A stretch of 38,678 nucleotides of DNA, from positions 1 through 38,678 of the IMG/VR virus record IMGVR_UViG_3300047318_000529. The stretch is one strand, 5' to 3'. The translations under genes and the position numbers were made by a program. This document shows positions 21,627-28,729 of this stretch, one piece after another. The stretch's first letter is position 1; each line of letters begins with the position of its first letter. The notes under the pieces were generated by a model. The model had not been told where the DNA came from. It searched no databases and saw only the letters and a list, made by a program, of their open reading frames with translations. The stretch comes from a virus.

Positions 21627-21832
21627 TTTTTCTCCGGAGGCTTTGGTAAAGGCCTCCAATGGGTTACGTGACAATCCATGTATTCTTTACAATGCCATCC
21701 ATTTTTTGGATTAAAATCGGGGTCATAATATCCAATGTCCACAAATTCAGGATCCGGAATTTCTTCATCCCATACTAAAACCTTTTTTTCTATCTCCGGC
21801 AACCGATCTTTAACTCTGATCCATTCGCTCAT
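21623..21832 (-). CDS. DUF551-domain protein
   Basis: 69 aa, consisting of the domain alone: SEWIRVKDRLPE at the start and HVTHWRPLPKPP at the end. ATGA overlap with the next gene. Paralogue of 21282-21626, with the same end motifs but a different middle. Confidence 0.8.
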   Translation of the reverse strand: MSEWIRVKDRLPEIEKKVLVWDEEIPDPEFVDIGYYDPDFNPKNGWHCKEYMDCHVTHWRPLPKPPEKK

Positions 21833-21835
21833 GAC

Positions 21836-22087
21836 TCAATCCTCATCGCTCCCCAGATTTACTATATCTAAAGTCCCCAGTCCTCCAAGCCTGATGAATT
21901 CTGAAAGCTGCCGCGCATTAAGATAGATCCTTCCTATAAGACTTACAGCTTCTTTTTCAGGAAGGTCATCTAAGCTTGCCAATCTCGACATATCAACCAT
22001 GACGCAAGCGCATGCATAAGCCACGATCTTTGGATCTTGTGTGAGAAGATATTCTTGGAGTTTTGCGATTACTTCCTTATTCTTCAT
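21836..22087 (-). CDS. Hypothetical helical protein
   Basis: 83 aa. Overlaps the upstream stop by ATGA. Helical with YACACVMVDMSRL in the centre. No membrane helix of full length. No family recognised. Confidence 0.6.
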   Translation of the reverse strand: MKNKEVIAKLQEYLLTQDPKIVAYACACVMVDMSRLASLDDLPEKEAVSLIGRIYLNARQLSEFIRLGGLGTLDIVNLGSDED

Positions 22088-22368
22088 TTTTTTGGCAATA
22101 TGTACCTCAACTCCACCATTTGATCTACCGAATTCAACATAGCCCTCACCTGTTGTTCATCCCCCATCTTATACGCCCTATAGACAAACATCAGGTAAGT
22201 TAACATCTCGTCGCTAGTAGATTTTGATTCGCGAGTAAGCAGAAGCTTATGACTCAAGGAAGAGTCATTATTATATAGGCATTCCCATAGCTGAGTATCC
22301 GCAACCTCATCAGAGAAGCAGTGAATCGAAAAAACCATTGACAAAATAAGTGCGAAAATCTTGTTCAT
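22084..22368 (-). CDS. Exported protein with signal peptide
   Basis: 94 aa from the ATG at 22368, with GGAG upstream. The N-terminus MNKIFALILSMVFSIHCFS is a textbook Sec signal; cleavage is likely near residue 17-19. The cysteine there is not in a proper lipobox, so a lipoprotein is uncertain. The mature part is acidic and helical. A secreted protein directly downstream of terminase could act in the envelope (superinfection exclusion or lysis). No family recognised. Confidence 0.65.
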   Translation of the reverse strand: MNKIFALILSMVFSIHCFSDEVADTQLWECLYNNDSSLSHKLLLTRESKSTSDEMLTYLMFVYRAYKMGDEQQVRAMLNSVDQMVELRYILPKK

Positions 22369-22525
22369 TTGAATTTCTCCTATGAGAAAAGTATACATAA
22401 GGAGGGAATTGAAGGATAGAGTGAAAAATGCCCATCCTCAATTTATCGGCGGATCTCGAAGGGCTACCGTCTTTAACGGGGATGACTCCCGTCACTTATT
22501 TTCGTCCATGGCCGCGACGTTAAGG

Positions 22526-23845
22526 CTATTTAGGCCTTAAAAAATGCATTGGCTTACCCTGAGGTTTAGGAGCAGCCCAAGGAGAGTTTCTCGCTTGCTC
22601 TTTCTTCCATCTCTCAAATTCCCTTTGTTCTTGGGACAGTTCACGAAGATCTCGTTTTTCTCCCCAGTGGGTAAGTATTTGGTACCTTAAACTATCGATG
22701 CAATGATCGTAAGCCTTAATCGGCTCGTCAAGCCCTCTCATCGATTTCTTAGAGTCCCAGCAGTAGGACTGCATCTCATGTATAAGGTTACGGCAACACG
22801 ATCGAATCTTCAAGTCTCCCGTGACAAGGCGCATTGCCATTACCCTGATTCCATTAGCCACATCGTTGTTTGCGTCCTTAATAACTAAGTTAGGGAGTTT
22901 TCTCCTGAGTTCTAGCTTGAATGAGGCTGCGCTTGGGTCAATATATACTGCCTTGACAGGGAAATCACTGATAAAATCGACGAAGTCATTAGCATATTCA
23001 GCATCTGTCTTCTGAAATCCCTCATCTCTAGAGTTGAAATAGTACTCCCTTTCAACCCAGAGCTTCACCGGCGACTCATCATTGAACCCAACCATAGTGA
23101 AAGCGCAGGGGTTTGTCGTTCCATAGTCCACGCCTACAGTAAAGTATTTACCATAGCTTGGAGCTATATCTATACAATGGATTGCTTCATCAAAGAAGTC
23201 GAACACGGCTCCTTCAGCAAGACACCACTCGCCATTGATAAATCTCTTGTACCAAAGACCCTTGTATTCCTTCTTGAGGTCCGAAATATACTTCTCTGTG
23301 AGAGAGGGATTGTCCTGCATGAGGAAATTAAAAATCTTAATGTCTAGCTCGGCCTCTCGATCAATAAAATCTTTCTTCAGCCAGTGGAAGGGAGAATCTG
23401 GGTTAGTTGTGGCGATGAGATAGGATCCATCTCTACTAAGACGAGAAAGGAGCATTTTAAAAAATGATTCCGGGATGAGTGTGGCTTCATCCACGTAAGC
23501 TCCAGAGAACGTAGGTCCTCGTATTTTGGATTCGCTTCGCTCATCATTAGCTCCAATGCAGTAGATAATGCGCCCTTCCATGTGGAGTTCCCTTTTACCT
23601 GGATAATAATGCGCTCGGATGTCAGGGAAGTTGAGGATTTCGTCAATGATGTTTCGTTTGATTGTGTCATTAGTTCTGCCGATGATTACTAGATTTCCAG
23701 GGGGCGCCTTATGGCACATATCAATGAGAGCCCAGAGGGAGATGAACGATTTACCTGAGCGCACTGCACCACACCAAAGATTAATCCTCGCTGTTGCTTC
23801 CTTCAGGGATTTGACTTGTTTCGGGCTGAAGTACATCGTTGTCAT
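22526..23845 (-). CDS. terL: Terminase large subunit
   Basis: 439 aa. The ATPase that drives DNA packaging and the nuclease that cuts the concatemer. The Walker A GAVRSGKS lies at residues 26-33 and Walker B AYVDE ends with the catalytic glutamate at 120, followed by a TTNP coupling motif (147-150). The C-terminal nuclease domain has VGVDYGTTNP with its aspartate at 240, then YIDPSAAS and YDHCIDSLRY supplying further acidic residues. Length is normal. It overlaps the small subunit by 65 nt, with AAAGG before the ATG at 23845. Related to the PBSX/P22-like terminases rather than to T7. Confidence 0.92.
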   Translation of the reverse strand: MTTMYFSPKQVKSLKEATARINLWCGAVRSGKSFISLWALIDMCHKAPPGNLVIIGRTNDTIKRNIIDEILNFPDIRAHYYPGKRELHMEGRIIYCIGANDERSESKIRGPTFSGAYVDEATLIPESFFKMLLSRLSRDGSYLIATTNPDSPFHWLKKDFIDREAELDIKIFNFLMQDNPSLTEKYISDLKKEYKGLWYKRFINGEWCLAEGAVFDFFDEAIHCIDIAPSYGKYFTVGVDYGTTNPCAFTMVGFNDESPVKLWVEREYYFNSRDEGFQKTDAEYANDFVDFISDFPVKAVYIDPSAASFKLELRRKLPNLVIKDANNDVANGIRVMAMRLVTGDLKIRSCCRNLIHEMQSYCWDSKKSMRGLDEPIKAYDHCIDSLRYQILTHWGEKRDLRELSQEQREFERWKKEQARNSPWAAPKPQGKPMHFLRPK

Positions 23846-24185
23846 CGAGACCTTTTATTGCGGATACCTTGGCTTTGAAGTCTTCTGTCACTGCTGTGTT
23901 GTTTTCAGGCTTTCCTTGATCCAATAGAACTTCTCCTAGCCTAAGAAGCATTTGCGTATTTCCTTCTAAAGCTAAATCATATTGTTTCATTCTAATTTTA
24001 GATTTACCAAAATTTTTTTTACTCTGAATAAACTCGGTGAAACCAACACCATATCTTTCTTTAACTCTATCATAGAATGTTTCTGGGTGAATATGAAATA
24101 CAGAGGCTATTTCTGTTCCCGGGGATCCGGCTATTGCCATTTTCTCTACTAGTTGCCAATCCAATTGTTTTGCAGGTCTAGACAT
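23781..24185 (-). CDS. terS: Terminase small subunit
   Basis: 134 aa. Residues 1-40 form a helix-turn-helix (WQLVEKMAIAGSPGTEIASVF...TFYDRV) for recognising the packaging site. The block KKNFGKSKIRMKQYDLALEGN followed by MLLRLGEVLLDQ is a familiar signature of phage small terminases. The acidic, disordered C-terminus overlaps the large-subunit gene. The order terS-terL is standard. Confidence 0.85.
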   Translation of the reverse strand: MSRPAKQLDWQLVEKMAIAGSPGTEIASVFHIHPETFYDRVKERYGVGFTEFIQSKKNFGKSKIRMKQYDLALEGNTQMLLRLGEVLLDQGKPENNTAVTEDFKAKVSAIKGLDDNDVLQPETSQIPEGSNSED

Positions 24186-24188
24186 AAA

Positions 24189-24377
24189 CTACCACGTATA
24201 CTTTATTTTAATTAATATATCAGGTTGATTTATAGATTTAAATTTGTCAAGAACATCTTTTACCATCTTAGAAAGAACTGGATCTTCATGAGAAAGAGAG
24301 AGGCCTTCTTCGTTGAGCAAGAACTTCTCTGTAAGAGTAATATCATCTGCTTGAACTTTAATCGCGACTTCTATCAT
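24189..24377 (-). CDS. Small hypothetical protein before terS
   Basis: 62 aa with AGGGA before the ATG. Short strands and a helix (VKDVLDKFKSI), acidic. It is the first gene of the packaging operon, diverging from the nuclease-repressor fusion at 24509. No family recognised. Confidence 0.6.
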   Translation of the reverse strand: MIEVAIKVQADDITLTEKFLLNEEGLSLSHEDPVLSKMVKDVLDKFKSINQPDILIKIKYTW

Positions 24378-24455
24378 TTTATCCCTAAGTACCTGATGGC
24401 AACGTAGCAGAGGGGGATAAAAAAGTCATATAAATTCTTTTGATTTTCATAAGTG

Positions 24456-24486
24456 TTGACAAACTCCATAGGATATATCGTATGAT
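24456..24486 (+). promoter_or_regulatory. Promoter of nuclease-repressor fusion
   Basis: A perfect TTGACA at 24456-24461 and TATGAT at 24481-24486 with a long 19-nt spacer. It would start transcription near 24493, ruling out the upstream in-frame ATGs and supporting the start at 24509. Confidence 0.5.
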
Positions 24487-24508
24487 GTATATTCAATCTT
24501 GGGAGTTC

Positions 24509-25054
24509 ATGGAAATAGAAGAAACTGAGGTGCTTCGACGCACGTGGTATGCGATGAGGACTAGATGCAAAAATCCAAGAGATCATAATTATAAAAATTA
24601 TGGGCTCCGCGGAATTGGAATCGATCCTTCATGGGACATTTTTGAAAATTTTGCTAGAGATATGGGGCCTCGACCGAGTTCTCTATATTCTATCGATAGA
24701 ATAGACAACGAAAAGGGATACTCCAAAGAAAACTGTAGATGGGCTGACAGGAGTGTTCAAAGTCGCAACAGAAGGAAGAAATCCCCTCCAGCTATCCGTC
24801 TATTGTCTGGTAATGAGCGCATAATAAAGCCTGGAAGCGGAAAATTGCGCAAATGGATAATAACAAATGGGTACACGCACTCAGATTTTTCTAAAAAAAT
24901 TGGAGTGAGTAGAAGTTACTTATTCTTGGTCATGTCTGGAAAAAGAAATCCTTCAAAAAAAGTCATTTCCAAAATTAGAAAAATTACAAAAAACAAGATA
25001 AAATATTTGTCGGATATGCTTGACAAGCCGATAAAAGGAGTAGGTATTGCATGA
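24509..25054 (+). CDS. AP2/HNH-like endonuclease fused to repressor-type HTH
   Basis: 181 aa from the ATG at 24509 (GGGAG just upstream). Residues 10-90 match the phage AP2/HNH-associated domain: W-x-M-R-x-R-C-x-NP, YGLRGIGIDPSW, DMGPRP, SIDRIDNEKGYSKENCRW, then RNRR. Such proteins are free-standing homing nucleases or their DNA-binding relatives. Residues 109-173 form a second domain that aligns without gaps to residues 11-75 of the phage's own repressor (28420-28668), about 35 of 65 identical, including WI--NG, GVSRSYL/GITRTYL, NPSKK/RPSKK and K-KY----LDK. This is either a nuclease that borrowed the repressor's operator-binding domain or the reverse. It overlaps the next gene by ATGA. Confidence 0.8.
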   Translation: MEIEETEVLRRTWYAMRTRCKNPRDHNYKNYGLRGIGIDPSWDIFENFARDMGPRPSSLYSIDRIDNEKGYSKENCRWADRSVQSRNRRKKSPPAIRLLSGNERIIKPGSGKLRKWIITNGYTHSDFSKKIGVSRSYLFLVMSGKRNPSKKVISKIRKITKNKIKYLSDMLDKPIKGVGIA

Positions 25055-25179
25055 CATATAGCAATTATGATAGAGAAGTTCGAGAAAGTATTGAAACCAG
25101 CTACGAAAGATGGCTTCTCAGCGATCGAGAAGAGGAAAAAGAGAAAGAAGAAGACGATATGTCATGGGATGATAAATAA
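25051..25179 (+). CDS. 42-aa charged protein
   Basis: Starts MTYSNYDREVRESIETSYERW; the second half is a run of E, K and D. Its ATG overlaps the stop of the fusion gene and its stop abuts the next ATG, so all three are translated together. No family recognised. Confidence 0.6.
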   Translation: MTYSNYDREVRESIETSYERWLLSDREEEKEKEEDDMSWDDK

Positions 25180-25467
25180 ATGAAGAAGTGGAAGCCAGAA
25201 GAGTTAAAGGTCGGAAAGGCCTCGATGTTTGCCGTTACAGTGCCTGTTTTGCTGGATTTCGATGAGTTTTATGAACCTGAGGATGAATCCGAAGAAAGTG
25301 AAGTTCGCATCCAGCTTCTTAAGGTCGGCGAATATTGGCTCGTCATCACTGAAAGCGTATATGACGGCGAGTTAATTTCCGACTACGCTTGCTTTGCCGG
25401 CCGAGATGATGCCTTGGGCTATCTCAATCTCTTGGGTTTCGAGATCGAAGACGCTCCTTTAGAATAA
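25180..25467 (+). CDS. Acidic hypothetical protein
   Basis: 95 aa, starting directly after the previous stop. Strongly acidic, with an insert of D/E repeats (about residues 30-44) and a C-terminal alpha/beta part (YACFAGRDDALGYLNLLGFEIED). The acidity is reminiscent of DNA-mimic proteins, but that is only composition. It ends 9 nt into the convergent gene. Confidence 0.55.
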   Translation: MKKWKPEELKVGKASMFAVTVPVLLDFDEFYEPEDESEESEVRIQLLKVGEYWLVITESVYDGELISDYACFAGRDDALGYLNLLGFEIEDAPLE

Positions 25468-25740
25468 ACTAGCATCCTTCAAAAACGGCTTTAGGGCTTC
25501 CATAATCGCCTTGTTAAAGTCGGCCCTTCTCTTCTCGTTGATCTCAATGAGTTGGGCCCATTTCTTTTCGCCATTCTCTCCCTCATAGGAATAAGAAGGT
25601 CCGGCTATAAAGCTTCTCCCCCCTTTCGCCCGAATCAGCTTCCAGTTGTGAAAGATCATGCCGAGGGCCGGAATAGTCAGGTCGAATATCGCGACGACGT
25701 TACCTGCAGCGGCTTGCTCTCGATAGTTAAGTATTTCCAT
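25459..25740 (-). CDS. Hypothetical protein, SpoVG/ssDNA-binding-like pattern
   Basis: 93 aa. VVAIFDLTIPALGMIFHNWKLIRAKGGRSFIAGPSY resembles the strand-turn-strand layout of small phage proteins related to SpoVG or the p15 coactivator, where a conserved W/F-H-N segment is followed by G-x-x-FIA-P-S. The C-terminal helix is basic. It is last in a leftward regulatory trio. The assignment is by pattern only. Confidence 0.45.
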   Translation of the reverse strand: MEILNYREQAAAGNVVAIFDLTIPALGMIFHNWKLIRAKGGRSFIAGPSYSYEGENGEKKWAQLIEINEKRRADFNKAIMEALKPFLKDASLF

Positions 25741-25975
25741 TTTTAAGTTCTACAATTCCACTATTTAATATTTCTGACATTAGTTTTTTTGATTTAGATA
25801 TAGATATATTATATCTTTTGGAAATTCCTTCAGGACTACTGTCTGTTATATATTCATCACATAAAAGGCGAAGCATTAACCCCAACGCTTCTAAAGAAAT
25901 TTTTGTTTCCCAAATCTCGTCTCTTTCAAAGACGAGAGGCCTGAACTTAGATAATACTTTCACTCTATTTCCCAA
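25727..25975 (-). CDS. Winged-helix DNA-binding protein
   Basis: 82 aa. EGISKRYNISISKSKKLMSEILNSGIV is a typical winged-helix recognition unit, of the kind found in phage replication or antirepressor modules. It overlaps the gene before it by 11 nt and the gene after it by 14 nt, so the three are co-translated. Confidence 0.6.
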   Translation of the reverse strand: MGNRVKVLSKFRPLVFERDEIWETKISLEALGLMLRLLCDEYITDSSPEGISKRYNISISKSKKLMSEILNSGIVELKNGNT

Positions 25976-26720
25976 TATTTTTAGAACAGTGCCTACTCAT
26001 GGCATCTCCAAAAAACGCTGCAAAGTTCGTTATCGTTTTCCCAGTTTCTTTAAGATACCACCTCATATCCTCTATAGACAATCTAATCTTTTTCTGAAGG
26101 TATTCTTCCATTTCTTTAAATTTTCCAAATGGCACAAAGTCAGTACAATTTTCTAATGTCAAAGATAGAGAGTTAGAGCTTGAAGGACATTTTTTAAAAT
26201 CACCGAGGGACATTTTTTTGCTCCCCTGTTCATAATTCTTCGATTTCCTCAATGGAGAATAGCTCCAAACCTTGTTCATAAACCGGTCATGATCGCAACC
26301 CAGATCCATCCACATTTTTTTGATCCATTCCCACCTTTCTTGAAACCTAATCCCAACCTTAAAAAGACCTAATCGCCTAAATGCCTTAAGGTATTGGTAG
26401 AATATCTTGCTCATTTTGTAGAGGTTTGATGTTTGCTTGCCGGCTTTCCAACGATTCCTCTTAAAAATCACACATGCCAAGTCTTTATTGAATCGATGAA
26501 CCGTCTTCTGGCTGATGTCTAAATCATGCGAGAGCTTATTGGCAGAAGGATAAACCTCTTTTATGACCCTATCTTCTACCATTTGTTGGTATCGAAAGTG
26601 CTCAATGAGAAGTTTTTGGTAAGATTTTGAGGCTGATTCCATCAGAAGAAAGATATCATCGCCTGTTTTTACGTCTGTTGGGTTGACTGCGCTGAGTTGG
26701 TGATTTTTCCAGATTTTCAT
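25965..26720 (-). CDS. Winged-helix replication/regulatory protein
   Basis: 251 aa from the ATG at 26720, since AAGGAG lies 6 nt upstream; the longer frame to 26756 is only leader. Residues 55-110 form a winged helix (VYPSANKLSHDLDISQKTVHRFNKDL) close to phage replication-initiation (O-like) or DnaD-type proteins. The C-terminal half is basic and aromatic. No helicase or primase motif is present. With no other replication gene in the genome, this is the best candidate for the initiator. That is inference. Confidence 0.55.
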   Translation of the reverse strand: MKIWKNHQLSAVNPTDVKTGDDIFLLMESASKSYQKLLIEHFRYQQMVEDRVIKEVYPSANKLSHDLDISQKTVHRFNKDLACVIFKRNRWKAGKQTSNLYKMSKIFYQYLKAFRRLGLFKVGIRFQERWEWIKKMWMDLGCDHDRFMNKVWSYSPLRKSKNYEQGSKKMSLGDFKKCPSSSNSLSLTLENCTDFVPFGKFKEMEEYLQKKIRLSIEDMRWYLKETGKTITNFAAFFGDAMSRHCSKNIGK

Positions 26721-26755
26721 TGTGGACTCCTTTTGGTTTAGGAGCCCTTTTCGCA

Positions 26756-26771
26756 CTTGACCTCTATCAAG
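26756..26771. promoter_or_regulatory. Operator-like inverted repeat
   Basis: CTTGA-CCTCTA-TCAAG, a perfect 5-bp inverted repeat 36 nt upstream of the winged-helix gene start (26720). It is centred where a leftward promoter is expected and may be an autoregulatory site. Confidence 0.4.
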
Positions 26772-26846
26772 AAATTACTTAAGGTGGAATTTAATTCAGC
26801 CTTTAGTAAAATCTATGTTCTTCCCTGCCTAAGAGAAGACCGAGAG

Positions 26847-26870
26847 GCCCTTGCGCGAACAAGGGCTTTT
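26847..26870 (+). terminator. Orphan plus-strand terminator
   Basis: The stem GCCCTTG / CAAGGGC with loop CGCGAA is followed by TTTTCACTTTT. It reads only on the plus strand, yet no rightward protein gene precedes it. It may end a small RNA starting near 26780, or protect against read-through into the antisense strand. The whole gap 26721-26964 holds no ORF that I can support. Confidence 0.65.
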
Positions 26871-26964
26871 CACTTTTAACTACGCTTTGATTTTTCATTT
26901 ATTCGTTCAAAGTTTTCCCGAAATGTAACAAAATTTTCCCTTTAGATCGAGAAATTCCTGCTTC

Positions 26965-27144
26965 TCACAGTAGATGAAGCCTGGTTTGCTGATTCAAAAC
27001 GAGCCACATATGCCCACAGAACCGGCATTCCACGAACTCTTTGTAGATGATTGAAATGTTATCCCTGTCCCCGACGATCTTGCAACAAGGGCATCGGATT
27101 AAGTAGTGTGTGTATTTTTTTCGTCCAAAGTTGTTTCTCTTCAT
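26965..27144 (-). CDS. Zinc-ribbon protein (Ogr-like)
   Basis: 59 aa starting MKRNNFGRKKYTHYLIRC. Two pairs, CPCC and CRFC, are 20 residues apart; with YIRCP--C and EC--CGH they resemble Ogr/Delta-type phage late activators, which bind zinc through four cysteines. It is shorter than a full Ogr (about 72 aa). The ribosome site is weak (AAGG, 11 nt). It diverges from the rightward promoter at 27152. Confidence 0.6.
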   Translation of the reverse strand: MKRNNFGRKKYTHYLIRCPCCKIVGDRDNISIIYKEFVECRFCGHMWLVLNQQTRLHLL

Positions 27145-27151
27145 AGAAAAA

Positions 27152-27181
27152 TTGACCTTAACTCTCTCGGTTTCATATCAT
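27152..27181 (+). promoter_or_regulatory. Promoter of RusA operon
   Basis: TTGACC at 27152-27157 and TATCAT at 27176-27181, 18-nt spacer, 40 nt before the first gene of the rightward cassette. Confidence 0.5.
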
Positions 27182-27220
27182 TTAACCACTTTGAATGACA
27201 CATTTTAATTTTGGACACGA

Positions 27221-27406
27221 ATGCACCCTGCACAAATGGATTTTTTCTCAGAAACCATAGAGAGAAAAATCATGAACCTTGAGAAGAGAATGGTTTGGAT
27301 ACGAAGAGACATCGAGTTTTTAAAAGGCGTTTATGAAATGACACAAAAAAAACCTTTCTTGCCTAAAAAACCCAAAATCGAGCAACTTAAATTTTTAGAC
27401 ACATGA
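27221..27406 (+). CDS. Small coiled-coil protein
   Basis: 61 aa: a helix with charged heptads (ERKIMNLEKRMVWIRRDIEFL) and a basic Pro/Lys tail. Overlaps the next gene by ATGA. No family recognised. Confidence 0.55.
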   Translation: MHPAQMDFFSETIERKIMNLEKRMVWIRRDIEFLKGVYEMTQKKPFLPKKPKIEQLKFLDT

Positions 27407-27774
27407 ACGGAAAGACTCTTAAGTTCACCATTTCCGTTCCAAAAGATGGCATCTGGAGGCCTCGCAAAATGAACCGTTGGTTCAAAGTTGGAATACTCGC
27501 CTGCGTCATAATGGAAGCCTTCCTCATTGGAATGGTCGCTCATGCCTATGTCTTTGACTGCCATTTTTTCTCCCCTCGAGAAGAATATGAACTCACTTGC
27601 AAAGATCCAACCCTTAGCTTTGAAGACTGGCTTGTAGAAAAAGAAGAGAGAGAGGGCAGATTTTTTGACTGGTTTGTCGATGGATGTGCAGTCTCTCTAG
27701 ACCCGACCTATGCTTCTTGCTACGACACCCCCGACGGACACGATAAGGACAATGATCACAGCGGAAGAGATTGA
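27403..27774 (+). CDS. Single-pass membrane protein
   Basis: 123 aa. A basic N-terminus is followed by one TM helix at about residues 29-50 (GILACVIMEAFLIGMVAHAY) and an acidic soluble tail with several cysteines (CHFF, LTCKD, DGCAV, ASCYD). Oxidisable cysteines would place the tail outside the cytoplasm. It overlaps the RusA gene start by 23 nt. Function unknown. Confidence 0.6.
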   Translation: MNGKTLKFTISVPKDGIWRPRKMNRWFKVGILACVIMEAFLIGMVAHAYVFDCHFFSPREEYELTCKDPTLSFEDWLVEKEEREGRFFDWFVDGCAVSLDPTYASCYDTPDGHDKDNDHSGRD

Positions 27775-28162
27775 GATTTTAGGCATTCCTCTTCCCTGGA
27801 AAGCCCCTTATGTTTCCTCTAGAGGCGCTTATTCCCCTCGAACCAACATGATGGAAGACACTCGCTTCGTCCTCCGAAACAAGTATAAAGGCCCTTTTTT
27901 CACCGAAGCGATCAACGTCGACTTCATATTCAACATGCCGATTCCCAAAAGCACCTCCAAGAAAAAAAGGCTCTTGATGCTTTGTGGAAACATTCGCCCG
28001 ATAGGTACTCCCGATCGAGGCAATTTAGAAAAGCTCTATGCAGATATCCTTCAAGGAATTTGTTACAAAAACGACTCAATTGTCGTTGGCGGGGCGGTAG
28101 AAAAGTGGTATAGTGAAATTCCATCCACTAAAATAAGGATTTACCCCGCATGTCCATCTTAA
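27752..28162 (+). CDS. RusA-family Holliday junction resolvase
   Basis: 136 aa from the ATG at 27752 (MITAEEIEILG), with AAGG just upstream; a longer start at 27710 adds 14 residues without a better site. RusA dimers cut four-way junctions that would block packaging. The family core is present as GTPDRGNLEKLYADILQGI followed by YKNDSIVVGG. In canonical RusA this is D-x-D-N-L-x-K with a DD pair further on. Here the second aspartate is glycine (DRGN) and the DD pair is ND, so one metal ligand may be lost. The two-gene recombination module follows downstream. Confidence 0.8.
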   Translation: MITAEEIEILGIPLPWKAPYVSSRGAYSPRTNMMEDTRFVLRNKYKGPFFTEAINVDFIFNMPIPKSTSKKKRLLMLCGNIRPIGTPDRGNLEKLYADILQGICYKNDSIVVGGAVEKWYSEIPSTKIRIYPACPS

Positions 28163-28263
28163 TTACCGTTTTGTTGGTTGTGTTTTTCGTTGGCTTAAGC
28201 TATTTTACGTTCAGAATGGTTAAGTATATAAACAGCCTACCAGAGACACCAAAGGATCACTAA
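28150..28263 (+). CDS. 37-aa single-TM peptide
   Basis: MSILITVLLVVFFVGLSYF is one hydrophobic helix, followed by a basic FRMVKYINS and a short polar tail. It overlaps the RusA end by 13 nt and the next start as TAATG. Possible holin-like or regulatory membrane peptide. Confidence 0.5.
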   Translation: MSILITVLLVVFFVGLSYFTFRMVKYINSLPETPKDH

Positions 28264-28403
28264 TGCCGTTAAAGAAAGGCAAGAAAGCCATAGGCGAAAA
28301 CATCAAGACAGAAATGGCCGAAGGAAAACCTCAAAAGCAGGCTGTCGCCATAGCCCTTAATGTGGCCCGAAAATCCGGCGCAAAAATTCCCAAAAAAAAG
28401 TAA
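28263..28403 (+). CDS. DUF6496-like small basic protein
   Basis: 46 aa beginning MPLKKGKKAIGENIKTEM, with GKPQKQAVAIALNVARKSG in the middle. This pattern (G-K---I--NI--E---GKP-KQAVAIAL--AR) recurs in many phages and corresponds, as far as I can tell, to DUF6496; function unknown. It ends the rightward operon before the terminator. Confidence 0.75.
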   Translation: MPLKKGKKAIGENIKTEMAEGKPQKQAVAIALNVARKSGAKIPKKK

Positions 28404-28414
28404 CTCCGTTGTTG

Positions 28415-28442
28415 CCCCTTTAGGACATGCTAGAGGGGTTTT
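28415..28442 (+). terminator. Terminator of rightward RusA operon
   Basis: CCCCTTTAG / CTAGAGGGG (9 bp, one G-T) with a 6-nt loop, then TTTT. It overlaps the last codons of the convergent repressor gene. Confidence 0.8.
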
Positions 28443-28668
28443 GCTTATCCAAAATATCTCCAAAATATTTTACTTTACCCACAGTAAAATCTCTAATCTG
28501 CATAATCAGCTTTTTAGATGGCCTACGAACTCCCGTCATTACCATGTTAAGATAGGTCCGGGTGATGCCCATTTCCTTGGCAAATTTGGTCATCGTTAAT
28601 CCATTATTTAAAATCCATCTTCGGAGTTTTCCTCGTCCTACTGGAAGCACTTTTTTATCTTTTTCCAT
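28420..28668 (-). CDS. XRE-type phage repressor / Cro-like regulator
   Basis: 82 aa with GAGGA before the ATG. Residues 11-60 form a helix-turn-helix (LTMTKFAKEMGITRTYLNMVMTG) and there is no peptidase domain, so it is not a RecA-cleavable repressor. Transcription diverges from bet-exo across two palindromes (28704-28713, 28721-28729), the classic repressor arrangement. Its DNA-binding region is copied in the C-terminal domain of the nuclease at 24509-25054. Whether it acts as CI or Cro cannot be told. Confidence 0.8.
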   Translation of the reverse strand: MEKDKKVLPVGRGKLRRWILNNGLTMTKFAKEMGITRTYLNMVMTGVRRPSKKLIMQIRDFTVGKVKYFGDILDKQNPSSMS

Positions 28669-28683
28669 AAATCCTCAAAATTG

Positions 28684-28729
28684 TTGACGTAAATCTGTTG
28701 TCCATGTTAACATACGAGTCATGTTACAT
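28684..28729 (+). promoter_or_regulatory. bet-exo promoter with two operators
   Basis: TTGACG at 28684-28689, 18-nt spacer, TAACAT at 28708-28713. The palindrome ATGTTAACAT (28704-28713) covers the -10, and a second one, ATGTTACAT (28721-28729), lies at the expected transcription start. Both are likely sites for the divergently encoded repressor, which would then shut off the recombination genes. Confidence 0.7.

Noticed and set aside
22510-22540. Palindrome TTAAGGC...GCCTTAA at the terL stop as terminator
   Set aside because: The stem is AT-rich at the base and no T tract follows on the minus strand.
24440-24508. Longer start for the nuclease-repressor fusion
   Set aside because: The upstream in-frame codons overlap the TTGACA/TATGAT promoter; the start at 24509 has GGGAG.
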